Shown piece after piece: positions 1-7,369 of a DNA stretch of 9,767 bases. The translations under genes and the position numbers were made by a program. This stretch comes from Calditrichota bacterium (lineage in GTDB: Bacteria; Calditrichota; Calditrichia; Calditrichales; Calditrichaceae). The notes below the pieces were generated by a model. That model had not been told where the DNA came from, searched no databases, and was given only the letters and a program-made list of their open reading frames with translations. Location of the stretch: assembly GCA_024278715.1 (NCBI GenBank), contig JAJRSN010000236.1, positions 1 to 9,767 on the forward strand. The letters are read 5' to 3'. Numbering within the stretch: position 1 is the first letter of the stretch; each line of letters opens with the position of its first letter.

Positions 1-381
1 GCGGATGCCAAAGCGGGGAAGCGCACCTGGGTAGTCAGGCTGGCGAAGATTCAAAACGATCGGATTTTATACGAAGGTCCCTTTGCCTATTATGTGTTCT
101 TTAACGTTATCAGTTTTGGGTTTATCGTTCTGATGGCTGTTCTGGGCGTGTTTAAACCGCAGTTTTCCACTCCTTTTATCATAATTGCAACTTTACCCGC
201 GCTTTTGGTGTTAAAAGCCGTGAAATGGGGAAAGGAGTGGCTGGAACTATGGAATATGCCCGAAGCCGATCGGACGCGCTTGCCTTACGAGCTGTTAAAA
301 GTCAATGTTTCCACAGTGGGCGTTCATCTTTTTACGGGAAGTCTGATAATTCTGGCATTCTGGCTTTCGAACCAGTTTTGA
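1..381 (+). CDS. UbiA-family prenyltransferase, C-terminal fragment (5' end outside window)
   Basis: The frame is open from base 1 to the TGA at 379-381 and gives 126 residues of a gene that starts before the window. The fragment opens with ADAKAGKRTWVVRL, which matches the second aspartate-rich motif of UbiA-type intramembrane prenyltransferases (Dx3D followed by AGKRT and a VRLG-like stretch); this motif binds the Mg-diphosphate of the prenyl donor. After it come about three hydrophobic segments (roughly fragment residues 29-50, 57-73 and 103-122) with a polar loop between, as expected for the last helices of the family. Such enzymes attach a polyprenyl chain to an aromatic or lipid acceptor, for example in menaquinone synthesis (MenA). 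The first aspartate motif is missing from the window, so the substrate cannot be assigned. An internal GTG at 94 is not a credible start because the motif lies before it. Confidence 0.8.
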   Translation, partial: ADAKAGKRTWVVRLAKIQNDRILYEGPFAYYVFFNVISFGFIVLMAVLGVFKPQFSTPFIIIATLPALLVLKAVKWGKEWLELWNMPEADRTRLPYELLKVNVSTVGVHLFTGSLIILAFWLSNQF

Positions 382-414
382 GTTGCACAGTCGCAAGAGA
401 TGAAATTTTTTAAA

Positions 415-443
415 TTGTTAAAAAATCAATAAACGGATAATAT
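415..443 (+). promoter_or_regulatory. Putative sigma-70-like promoter for the pnt operon
   Basis: TTGTTA at 415-420 and TAATAT at 438-443 are separated by 17 bases, a good match to -35 and -10 boxes. Transcription would start near 450, leaving a leader of only about 15 bases before the TTG at 466. The -35 box lies partly within an all-A/T inverted repeat (TTTTTTAA at 406-413, TTAAAAAA at 418-425, loop ATTG). The region is AT-rich, so a chance match is possible, and promoters in this lineage may not follow the E. coli consensus. Confidence 0.4.
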
Positions 444-452
444 TAAAATTTC

Positions 453-459
453 GGGGAGG
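453..459 (+). promoter_or_regulatory. Shine-Dalgarno site supporting the TTG start of pntAA
   Basis: GGGGAGG lies six bases before the TTG at 466. Translation from this TTG gives MKIGIPKE, the normal N-terminus of the family. No upstream ATG or GTG makes a better start, and the next in-frame ATG would remove about 20 conserved residues. Confidence 0.75.
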
Positions 460-465
460 TTAACG

Positions 466-1602
466 TTGAAAATCGGAATACCAAAAGAAATTGTAAAAGG
501 AGAAACCCGGGTGGCTCTGATACCGTCCATGGTTTCCGCTCTGATAAAAATGAATCACGAAGTTCTGGTGGAAAAGGGCGCCGGGGCTGAATCTTCGTTT
601 AGCGATCAGCAATACGAACAAGCCGGAGCTGTAATTATTAAGAACGCGCAGGAGCTTTTTAAACGGGCGGAAGTTATTTTAAAGGTTCAGCCCCCCGAAA
701 TGGACGAAGCGGATTTATTGAACGAAGGGGGTACGTTCATCGGATTTTTGTCGCCGCTGAACAATTTGGATTTAGTGAAGAAGTTCATTGATCGCAAAAT
801 TACCGCCTTTGCCATGGAGTTTGTTCCCCGTATTTCCAGAGCGCAAAGCATGGACGCCTTAAGCGCCATGGCTACCGTTTCGGGTTATAAAGCTATTTTA
901 ATAGCCGCGAATATGCTGGGGAAAATGTTCCCGTTGTTAATGACGGCAGCCGGAACCATTCCGCCCGCCAATGTTCTTATTTTGGGCGCCGGCGTGGCGG
1001 GTTTGCAGGCTATTGCCTCCGCCCGTAGAATGGGCGCCCGCGTCGAGGCGTTTGATCCCCGCCCGGCGGTTCGCGAACAGGTGCAGAGTCTGGGCGCAAC
1101 ATTTATCGAAATGGAGCTTCCCGAAGAGGATGTGGAAACGGAAGGCGGGTATGCCAGAGAACAGTCGGAAGCCTTTTTAATAAAAGAGCAGGAAGCAATC
1201 GCCAATCGTTTGCCCAAAACCGACGTGGTTATCAGTACGGCGCAAATTTTTGGTAAAAAAGCTCCGTTACTGATCACCGAAGAAATGGTTAAATTAATGC
1301 CCGAAGGCTCGGTTATCATTGATCTGGCGGCGGAACAGGGCGGTAACTGCGAGCTTGCCGAAGCCGGTAAAACGATTGAAAAACACGGCGTAAAAATTTA
1401 CGGCGCGGCAAATCTGCCGGCAACCGTGCCCGTGCATGCCAGTCAAATGTACTCCAAAACCATTACCAATTTGTTTAAACAATTATTTAAAGAAGATAAA
1501 CTTAACTTTGAGGACGAGATTACGCAGAAATCCTGTATTACGCATCAGGGTAAAGTGGTCAACAAATTAGTAGCCTCATTCCTGAATAAAGGAGGAAAAT
1601 AA
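466..1602 (+). CDS. pntAA: NAD(P) transhydrogenase subunit alpha part 1 (NAD(H)-binding domain I)
   Basis: This is the soluble NAD(H)-binding component of proton-translocating transhydrogenase, which passes hydride between NADH and NADP+ while protons cross the membrane. The 378 residues fit the alanine dehydrogenase/PNT family: an N-terminal MKIGIPKEIVKGETRVAL segment, the RAQSMDALSAMATVSGY signature (about 125-141), a Rossmann loop GAGVAG at 174-179, and FDPRPAVREQ, whose Asp197 is placed to bind the NAD ribose. No membrane segment is visible, as expected for the split-alpha form, where the membrane part is the next gene. The start is TTG with a strong ribosome site. One mild oddity is IFGKKAP at 261-267, where relatives usually have IPG. 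The stop is two bases before pntAB, so the genes are clearly co-transcribed. The assignment is secure. Confidence 0.96.
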   Translation: MKIGIPKEIVKGETRVALIPSMVSALIKMNHEVLVEKGAGAESSFSDQQYEQAGAVIIKNAQELFKRAEVILKVQPPEMDEADLLNEGGTFIGFLSPLNNLDLVKKFIDRKITAFAMEFVPRISRAQSMDALSAMATVSGYKAILIAANMLGKMFPLLMTAAGTIPPANVLILGAGVAGLQAIASARRMGARVEAFDPRPAVREQVQSLGATFIEMELPEEDVETEGGYAREQSEAFLIKEQEAIANRLPKTDVVISTAQIFGKKAPLLITEEMVKLMPEGSVIIDLAAEQGGNCELAEAGKTIEKHGVKIYGAANLPATVPVHASQMYSKTITNLFKQLFKEDKLNFEDEITQKSCITHQGKVVNKLVASFLNKGGK

Positions 1603-1604
1603 AA

Positions 1605-1901
1605 ATGGAAGGAATTCTTGTTTCTTTATATGTCTTTGTTCTGGCAATTTTTGTGGGATTTGAGCTCATTACCAAAGTTCCCCCGCTGTTGCATACGCCG
1701 TTAATGTCCGGATCTAACGCTATTTCCGGAATCACCATTGTTGGCGCTTTAATCAGCGCCGGCGCGGGACATTCGCAATTAGCAAAAATTCTGGGATTGT
1801 TGGCGGTGATTACGGCAACGATTAATGTGGTCGGCGGTTATATGGTTACCGACAGCATGCTCGGGATGTTCAAAAAAGACAAACAACAGAAGAAAAATTA
1901 G
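1605..1901 (+). CDS. pntAB: NAD(P) transhydrogenase subunit alpha part 2 (membrane domain)
   Basis: This small membrane subunit supplies the alpha-side helices of the proton-conducting domain II of transhydrogenase. The 98-residue length is normal for PntAB. Three hydrophobic segments are visible, about residues 4-23, 39-55 and 60-80. The family stretches VPPLLHTPLMSGSNAISGI and GGYMVTDSMLGMF are both present, and the C-terminus is lysine-rich and presumably cytoplasmic. GGAGG at 1591-1595, inside the last codons of pntAA, is the ribosome site, so translation of the two genes is probably coupled. The gene ends 11 bases before pntB. Confidence 0.95.
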   Translation: MEGILVSLYVFVLAIFVGFELITKVPPLLHTPLMSGSNAISGITIVGALISAGAGHSQLAKILGLLAVITATINVVGGYMVTDSMLGMFKKDKQQKKN

Positions 1902-1912
1902 GGAGCGGGGTA

Positions 1913-3289
1913 ATGACAGTCTTTACGCATATAGTTTATCTGATTTCGGCAATTTTTTTCATAATCGGTCTCAAATACCTGGGCTCGCCCAAAACAGCGC
2001 GGAAGGGCAATCTGCTTTCCATGCTGGGAATGCTGATAGCCATTGTGGTAACATTGCTCGATAAACAGATTCTCGATTTTACATATATCATCGCCGGTCT
2101 GATTATAGGCGCGGCGATCGGCACTTATGTCGCGCGCAGGGTGGAAATGACCGCCATGCCGCAAATGGTGGCGTTGTTCAACGGCTTTGGCGGCGCGGCT
2201 TCCGCTCTGGTGGCTTATTCCGAATATATTCGCGTCGGAGCGAACATGAGCATTGACATCAGCATAACCCTGGTACTCAGTCTTTTAATAGGCGTGGTTA
2301 CTTTTGTGGGAAGCGTGGTGGCTTACGCAAAATTACAGGGATTAATTACCGGCGCGCCGGTTACCTTTCCCGGACAAAAATTTGCCAACGGCGTTTTGGT
2401 CGTTGCGGCGCTGATTTTAGGCGGACTTTTTGTTTATGATCCCTCCGTTGAAACGTTTCTTTTGGTCATTATCGGATTAGCGACAATTCTGGGTATCACC
2501 TTCGTCATTCCCATCGGCGGAGCGGACATGCCTGTTGTGATTTCGTTATTAAACTCCTATTCCGGTCTGGCGGCTGCTATGACCGGTTTCGTGCTTTCTA
2601 ATAATGTGTTGATCATCAGCGGCGCTTTAGTAGGAGCTTCCGGGATTATTCTTACAAAGATTATGTGCAAGGCAATGAATCGTTCTTTAGCCAATGTCCT
2701 GTTTGGAGCAGTCGGAACCGACGGCGGAGGCGGAAGCGGCTCAAAGCGCGATAAATCGGAAGTTACACAATACACTGCAGAGGACGCTGCGGTGGTGTTC
2801 GAAGGCGCGCAGTCGGTAATTATTGTGCCCGGTTACGGACTGGCGGTGGCTCAGGCGCAACACGTTCTGCACGAACTGACGCATCTGTTGATGAAAAAAG
2901 GCATTCAGGTGCGTTACGCCATTCATCCGGTGGCAGGAAGAATGCCCGGGCACATGAACGTCCTTTTGGCGGAAGCCAATGTGCCTTACGACATGCTGTA
3001 CGAAATGGATCAAATTAATGACGAATTTCAGAATACGGACGTGGCGCTGGTCATTGGCGCAAACGACGTGATTAATCCCGCGGCTCGCTCGCAAAAAGAC
3101 AGTCCGCTTTACGGAATGCCGATTTTAAACGCTGATAAAGCGCGGACGATTATGATCATTAAGCGCAGTTTGAGTCCCGGTTTTGCCGGAGTGGACAACG
3201 AATTGTTTTACGATCCGAAAACAATGATGCTTTTTGGCGACGCCAAAGAGATGCTGACGGAATTGGTTAAAGAAGTAAAAGAGTTGTAG
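1913..3289 (+). CDS. pntB: NAD(P) transhydrogenase subunit beta
   Basis: PntB carries the rest of the membrane domain and the NADP(H)-binding domain III. The 458 residues are full length. Residues about 1-265 hold eight or nine hydrophobic helices, including GGADMPVVISLLNSYSGLAAA (Asn214 in LNSYSG is conserved). After a Gly/Ser-rich link at about 270-278, domain III shows GYGLAVAQAQ (307-316), HPVAGRMPGHMNVLLAEA (338-355), GANDVINPAA (382-391) and KRSLSPGFAGVDNELF (417-432), the NADP-binding signatures. By visual alignment, the position of the proton-relay histidine of E. coli PntB (His91) is Asn90 here, in MVALFNGFGG. The ribosome site, GGAGCGGGG just before the ATG, is weaker than those of the other two subunits. 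No strong terminator follows directly; a GC-rich palindrome lies 69 bases beyond the stop. Confidence 0.96.
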   Translation: MTVFTHIVYLISAIFFIIGLKYLGSPKTARKGNLLSMLGMLIAIVVTLLDKQILDFTYIIAGLIIGAAIGTYVARRVEMTAMPQMVALFNGFGGAASALVAYSEYIRVGANMSIDISITLVLSLLIGVVTFVGSVVAYAKLQGLITGAPVTFPGQKFANGVLVVAALILGGLFVYDPSVETFLLVIIGLATILGITFVIPIGGADMPVVISLLNSYSGLAAAMTGFVLSNNVLIISGALVGASGIILTKIMCKAMNRSLANVLFGAVGTDGGGGSGSKRDKSEVTQYTAEDAAVVFEGAQSVIIVPGYGLAVAQAQHVLHELTHLLMKKGIQVRYAIHPVAGRMPGHMNVLLAEANVPYDMLYEMDQINDEFQNTDVALVIGANDVINPAARSQKDSPLYGMPILNADKARTIMIIKRSLSPGFAGVDNELFYDPKTMMLFGDAKEMLTELVKEVKEL

Positions 3290-3357
3290 CCGGGCGGAGC
3301 GTGAAAATTTCCGAGACTGTTTTCGGTAAAAATAAATAATTTGGTTGGTTCGCCAAA

Positions 3358-3400
3358 CCCGCATCCCCCGCCGCTCCGGCGGTAAGGGGGCGCGTGCGGG
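3358..3400. repeat. Nested GC-rich palindrome downstream of pntB (possible terminator or REP-like unit)
   Basis: The outer arms are CCCGCA (3358-3363) and TGCGGG (3395-3400). Inside, CCC (3365-3367) can pair with GGG (3386-3388). The core CCGCCG (3368-3373) pairs perfectly with CGGCGG (3377-3382) around a CTC loop. TAA (3383-3385) bulges, and bases 3389-3394 stay unpaired. The structure would be very stable in RNA or single-stranded DNA. No U-run follows, so a standard intrinsic terminator is not shown; an exported-repeat or transcript-end-protecting role is equally possible. Confidence 0.6.
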
Positions 3401-3436
3401 AATGTTAAAATTTTCTAAAGTCTCTTTTCATCTCGT

Positions 3437-3494
3437 TAATTGTGTGCTGGCGCATTACAGCGAATTTTGATTCCGTTAAATTTTAACACAATTA
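3437..3494. repeat. Nine-base inverted repeat with 40-base spacer
   Basis: TAATTGTGT at 3437-3445 is exactly mirrored by ACACAATTA at 3486-3494. The half-sites lie about 80-140 bases before the start of the beta-helix gene. They could be a spaced operator or a weak stem. Only one copy of the pair is present in the window and no regulator gene lies nearby. Confidence 0.35.
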
Positions 3495-3539
3495 GTTTTC
3501 GGAAAACCGATCAGGACGTTCGTAATCTCTTTTTTCACG

Positions 3540-3557
3540 GATGATAAAAAAATCATC
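3540..3557. repeat. AT-rich hairpin just before the beta-helix gene
   Basis: GATGAT (3540-3545) and ATCATC (3552-3557) can form a six-base stem around AAAAAA. It ends nine bases before the GGG of the weak ribosome site, so in the mRNA it would sit in the 5' leader. It might affect translation or mRNA stability, or be incidental. Confidence 0.35.
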
Positions 3558-3575
3558 TGAGTAAAAGGGCAGAAA

Positions 3576-6500
3576 ATGCGCTATCTAAACCTTTCTTGTT
3601 TTTTCGCCGCAATTTTTTTTGCGTCCGTACTTTTTAGCCAAACAGTTATCCCCGATAAAAGCGAAATCTCCGGCATCTGGAGAGCAGAGGGTTCTCCCTA
3701 TCAAATTCAGGGCGAAGCCGTTATCCCCGAAGGTCAACAACTGATCATCGAACCCGGCGTCAGGGTTGAGTTCAAAACAGGGAATCAACATGAATACGTG
3801 AGCGCCCTTTTCGATTTGGGGATGTTGCGTGTGCAAGGCTCGTTGCAGGTAAAAGGAAAAGCCGACAGCCTGGTCGTCTTTACGCGTCAGGGCGATGCGG
3901 GCAACTGGGGACTGATATTCTTTGACGACACAGCCGCGGATAGTTCGTTTTTACGCTTTTGTACGGTTCAATACGCTTCTCACGTTAAATATTTGAAAAA
4001 CTGGATGGATTATTACGGCGCCGTAAGCGTCGCTTCCGCTCCGATACTTTTAGAGAATGTCCGGATCGGTCAAAACGCCGATGATGGTGTGTTTGTCAAA
4101 GAAGCTCCGCTGGTTTTAAATAACTGCCTGATTCACGACAACGGCGGTAACGGGATTTTTGCCGTCGGACAAAGCGATTTGCAAATAACCAATAGTTCAA
4201 TCGTTTATAACGCTAAAGCCGGATACGATTGCGGCGTGAATAGTCTTCCGGATATTTCTAATTCCATTTTCTGGGGCAATGCGGCGGATTTTCAAGTGGG
4301 GCAGGCTTCCCAGATCCGTTTGAGCTACTCCATTGTCCGGGCTCCCGAATTACCGGACGCAGTAATTTCGGAAGGGCACGTGCTTGCCGGTAAAAATCCG
4401 CAATTTACGGACCCTGCCGCCATGGACTATCGGCTCGCTTCAAATTCGTTTGCCGTTAACAGCGGCGATCCCGACACCCTGAATTTTGCGCTTACAAAAA
4501 CCGATTTAAAAGGAGAAGCGCGCATTGCAAACGGACGAATTGATTTGGGACCCTATGAACGCCACGGCAATTTTTTAAGATTGACCCGTCCCAACGGCGG
4601 AGAATCTTTCAAACAGCAGACGATGCAAACCGTTAGTTGGAAGGGCAACGTCACTCCCGTGCAAATTGAATATTCCACAGATCTGGGAAACGACTGGCAG
4701 TTTATTACAACAACTACAGGCTATGAACAAAGCTACGATTGGCAGGTTCCGAATGTTTTTTCTGAACAATGTCTGATCCGGATCGCCGCAGCCGATCAGC
4801 CGGAAATAACGGATCAAAGCGATACAAGCTTCATCATCGGAGATCGAACCGTTATCAGGGACGGAGCGTATGTTTCCGGTTTGTGGAGCAAAGAAATGAA
4901 TCCGGTAGAAATAAGAGGCGTGTGCATTGTTCCCAAAGATTCGCTTTTACGAATCGAACCCGGCGTAAAAATTTTCATGGCTGCGGGTTCCGATTTCAAT
5001 TTTCAATCACCCGATTTTGACGCCGGATTGCTGCACGTTAAGGGGCATCTTATTGCCGAGGGTACGGAGAGCGATTCCGTAATTTTTACCGCACAAAAAG
5101 AAAGCGGATATTGGGGAACCATATTCTTTGACCGGGTTGACAGTTCGTTAAGCCGTTTAAGCTTTGTTAAAATCGAACGCGCGCGAGGGGTGGATAGCTT
5201 AAAGGGCGACAATTATCCCGCGGCGCTGTCGTTAATCGACGTGAGTCCGCTTATTACCCGTTGCCGGATTTCCGATAATCCGAACCACGGAATCATGTTA
5301 AACGAAGACAGCAATCCGCGTATTTCGCAGAGCCGAATCGATCATAACGGATCGGACGGCGTCCACGCCACTCAGCAAACGCGTTTTCCCAAACCGGAAA
5401 TCGATCATAACCGAATTTATGCCAACGGACGTCACGGAATCAGCCTTCAGGGAATTATTTCCGCCTATGTGCACGATAATCTCATCGAGAACAACGATTC
5501 AACTGCTGTTAACCTTGCCACCGGCTACGCAATTCCGTTAATCGAAAACAACCGGCTTGGTTACGCGTCCGTGGGAATTTACTGTGATAACGCGCAGCCC
5601 GATTTGGTGGGAAATGTGATGTACCATTTGCAAACCGGCTGGCTGTTAATGGAAAGCGACCCCACAACAAGCAGCAATACCTTTGCCGATAATCAAACGG
5701 CTGTGTATTGCGAAAATTCCGATCCTATTTTTTCCAACACTCTTTTTGGCAAGAACGATCGGGATTTTGATTTTGCTTCGGGCGATAACAGCGCGCCGGT
5801 AATTTCCTATTCCATGACCGACAAATTTCTGTTTTCGTCAAAGATCACGGACGCCGGTTACAATCGAACCAACGCCAACCCCGGATTCGACGGGAAGAAA
5901 GATCATCCTTATGCTTTAAACGCGACGTCCGCCGCAATTGATCGGGGAACAACGAAAAATCTATTGGTGGACTTACCGGAATATGATGTTGCGGGTCGTC
6001 CGCGGGTGATGGACGGCAATAACGACGGTAAAGATCAGATCGATATGGGCGCCTACGAATTTTTTGAATTGTCCGCCGCTTTTTCCGCTTCGCCGTTAAG
6101 CGGGGCGCTTCCGCTGAAAGTTAAATTCAGCGATCAATCCAAGGGCGAAATTGATAAGCGGAGCTGGGATTTCGGGGACGGAGCGACCAGCTCTCAAAAA
6201 GATCCGCAGCATACCTACACAACGCCCGGCAAGTTCACGGTGCGTCTTATTGTGGAAGGCATTGCCGGTCGCGATACAAGCATTAAAGCCGATTACATCT
6301 TCGCCAAATATCCGCCTTATGTCTGCCGCTCGGTACAGGATACTACTTTTAGAGAAGATTCGGGCTGGCATTTCATCCGCTCTCTGGATTCGGTTTTTTG
6401 TCAGGAAGACACAGCCGCGGATTTAAGCTATTCGGTAAAAAGCGATTTAAAGGAAATCCGGACACGGCTGCAAAACGATTCGTTATTTGTTAAAGGCGAC

Positions 6501-7199
6501 AGCAACTTTTCGGGTAAAGCGCAATTGATTTTGACCGCCAAAGATATTCTGAATCTGACGGCACGGGATACGTTTTTTGTCCTTATCACACAGATTAACG
6601 ATCAGCCTTACCGCACTCAGGATGTTCCGGATACCCTGAAGATGAAAAGCGATTCGACAATTGTTTTGAATATCTGGGGGTATTACGCCGATGTCGAAAC
6701 TCCGGATTCGCTGCTTGATTACACATTTTGGGCAAACAACGATTCGCTTTTTTGGCAATACGACACCTCACAAGGGCTACTCGAATTATCCGCCGATCCG
6801 CGCTTTTCGGGAATGGCTAAATTTTTTATTCATGTCGAAGACGACAGCGGAGCAACGTTAACCGATTCGATCCTGTTGCAAATTGAAGTCGTTACCGGAT
6901 TTAATCAAAATAGGAATGAAAAGATTCCTTCCCGTTTTTTCCTGTCTCAGAATTTTCCGAATCCGTTTAATCCTGCGACCACATTGCGGTATGGTTTGCC
7001 GGTTGCCCAGCGCGTACGGATTGTCCTGTTCGATGTTCGCGGCAGAAAAATTGCCGCGCTGATCGATAAAACGCAAAAACCGGGCGTTCACCGCCTGACG
7101 ATCGACGCCGATCGATTAAGGCTTTCCAGCGGAATCTATTTTCTAATTTTACAGAGCGAGCGATTCAAATTCAGCCGTAAAATAATTTTATTGAAATAG
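3576..7199 (+). CDS. Secreted parallel beta-helix protein with PKD domain and T9SS sorting domain
   Basis: A large exported protein of 1207 residues. Residues 1-21 are a signal peptide (hydrophobic FFAAIFFASVLF, likely cut after FSQ or nearby). Residues about 32-328 are a right-handed beta-helix module ending in DLGPYE. Residues about 336-422 are a beta-sandwich of the LTRPNGGESF...VSWKG type. A second beta-helix module, about 433-828, ends in DMGAYE and resembles the first. A PKD domain (about 835-905, with WDFGDGATS) and two cadherin-like beta domains (about 912-1008 and 1010-1106) follow. Residues 1122-1207 are a T9SS type A sorting domain: LSQNFPNPFNP, LFDVRGRKI, SGIYFLIL and a basic end. 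The protein should cross the outer membrane and be anchored or released at the surface. No catalytic site is recognisable, so a role in glycan binding, adhesion or polysaccharide handling is only a guess. The start is ATG with a weak site (AAAAGGG). Confidence 0.9.
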   Translation: MRYLNLSCFFAAIFFASVLFSQTVIPDKSEISGIWRAEGSPYQIQGEAVIPEGQQLIIEPGVRVEFKTGNQHEYVSALFDLGMLRVQGSLQVKGKADSLVVFTRQGDAGNWGLIFFDDTAADSSFLRFCTVQYASHVKYLKNWMDYYGAVSVASAPILLENVRIGQNADDGVFVKEAPLVLNNCLIHDNGGNGIFAVGQSDLQITNSSIVYNAKAGYDCGVNSLPDISNSIFWGNAADFQVGQASQIRLSYSIVRAPELPDAVISEGHVLAGKNPQFTDPAAMDYRLASNSFAVNSGDPDTLNFALTKTDLKGEARIANGRIDLGPYERHGNFLRLTRPNGGESFKQQTMQTVSWKGNVTPVQIEYSTDLGNDWQFITTTTGYEQSYDWQVPNVFSEQCLIRIAAADQPEITDQSDTSFIIGDRTVIRDGAYVSGLWSKEMNPVEIRGVCIVPKDSLLRIEPGVKIFMAAGSDFNFQSPDFDAGLLHVKGHLIAEGTESDSVIFTAQKESGYWGTIFFDRVDSSLSRLSFVKIERARGVDSLKGDNYPAALSLIDVSPLITRCRISDNPNHGIMLNEDSNPRISQSRIDHNGSDGVHATQQTRFPKPEIDHNRIYANGRHGISLQGIISAYVHDNLIENNDSTAVNLATGYAIPLIENNRLGYASVGIYCDNAQPDLVGNVMYHLQTGWLLMESDPTTSSNTFADNQTAVYCENSDPIFSNTLFGKNDRDFDFASGDNSAPVISYSMTDKFLFSSKITDAGYNRTNANPGFDGKKDHPYALNATSAAIDRGTTKNLLVDLPEYDVAGRPRVMDGNNDGKDQIDMGAYEFFELSAAFSASPLSGALPLKVKFSDQSKGEIDKRSWDFGDGATSSQKDPQHTYTTPGKFTVRLIVEGIAGRDTSIKADYIFAKYPPYVCRSVQDTTFREDSGWHFIRSLDSVFCQEDTAADLSYSVKSDLKEIRTRLQNDSLFVKGDSNFSGKAQLILTAKDILNLTARDTFFVLITQINDQPYRTQDVPDTLKMKSDSTIVLNIWGYYADVETPDSLLDYTFWANNDSLFWQYDTSQGLLELSADPRFSGMAKFFIHVEDDSGATLTDSILLQIEVVTGFNQNRNEKIPSRFFLSQNFPNPFNPATTLRYGLPVAQRVRIVLFDVRGRKIAALIDKTQKPGVHRLTIDADRLRLSSGIYFLILQSERFKFSRKIILLK

Positions 7200-7369
7200 G
7201 CTGACCGGCAGGCGTTGAGCGAAACGGCGGTTTTGAAGAATGAGCGGATTTTTCGCTCCGTACGGCAAAATGATACCCATATTTTATTGTGTAAAAGTCT
7301 CCGGCTATTTGATTTTTTTAACGGTAAATTCATATATTCTTATGGATTTGCTTAAAAAAGGAGCGCGCG
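7200..7369. other. Short intergenic region between the two secreted-protein genes
   Basis: These 170 bases have no supported gene. A small hairpin, GAGCG (7242-7246) with CGCTC (7254-7258), has a T-rich loop but no T-run after it, so it is a poor terminator. The right half is AT-rich and holds a candidate promoter. Confidence 0.6.
7309..7338 (+). promoter_or_regulatory. Putative promoter for the vWA-CsgG-like gene
   Basis: TTGATT at 7309-7314 and TATATT at 7333-7338 are 18 bases apart and resemble -35 and -10 boxes, about 30 bases before the ATG at 7370. AAGGAG at 7358-7363, six bases before that ATG, is a clear ribosome site. The stretch is AT-rich, so the promoter call is tentative. Confidence 0.35.

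Larger units (their letters stand above)
3290..3575. other. Intergenic region with several inverted repeats, no gene
   Basis: This gap separates the pnt operon from the beta-helix gene. No coding frame is supported. It holds a nested GC-rich palindrome (3358-3400), a 9-base inverted repeat (3437-3445 with 3486-3494), a small hairpin TCGG-AAAA-CCGA (3499-3510) and an AT-rich hairpin (3540-3557) just before the next start codon. The end of the pnt transcript and the start of the next are probably both here, but I could not pick a convincing promoter. Confidence 0.7.

Noticed and set aside
885..1319. Long reverse-strand open frame inside pntAA
   Set aside because: It is fully contained in a highly conserved gene on the other strand, and its serine-rich, low-complexity translation is typical of an antisense shadow.
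3311..3326. Hairpin CCGAGA-CTGT-TTTCGG after pntB as an intrinsic terminator
   Set aside because: The stem is only six pairs with one G-T wobble, and the bases after it (TAAAAATAAATAA) are A-rich rather than a T-run.
7226..7234. GGCGGTTTT shared downstream of both secreted-protein genes (7226-7234 and 9387-9395)
   Set aside because: A nine-base match with no paired stem is compatible with chance.
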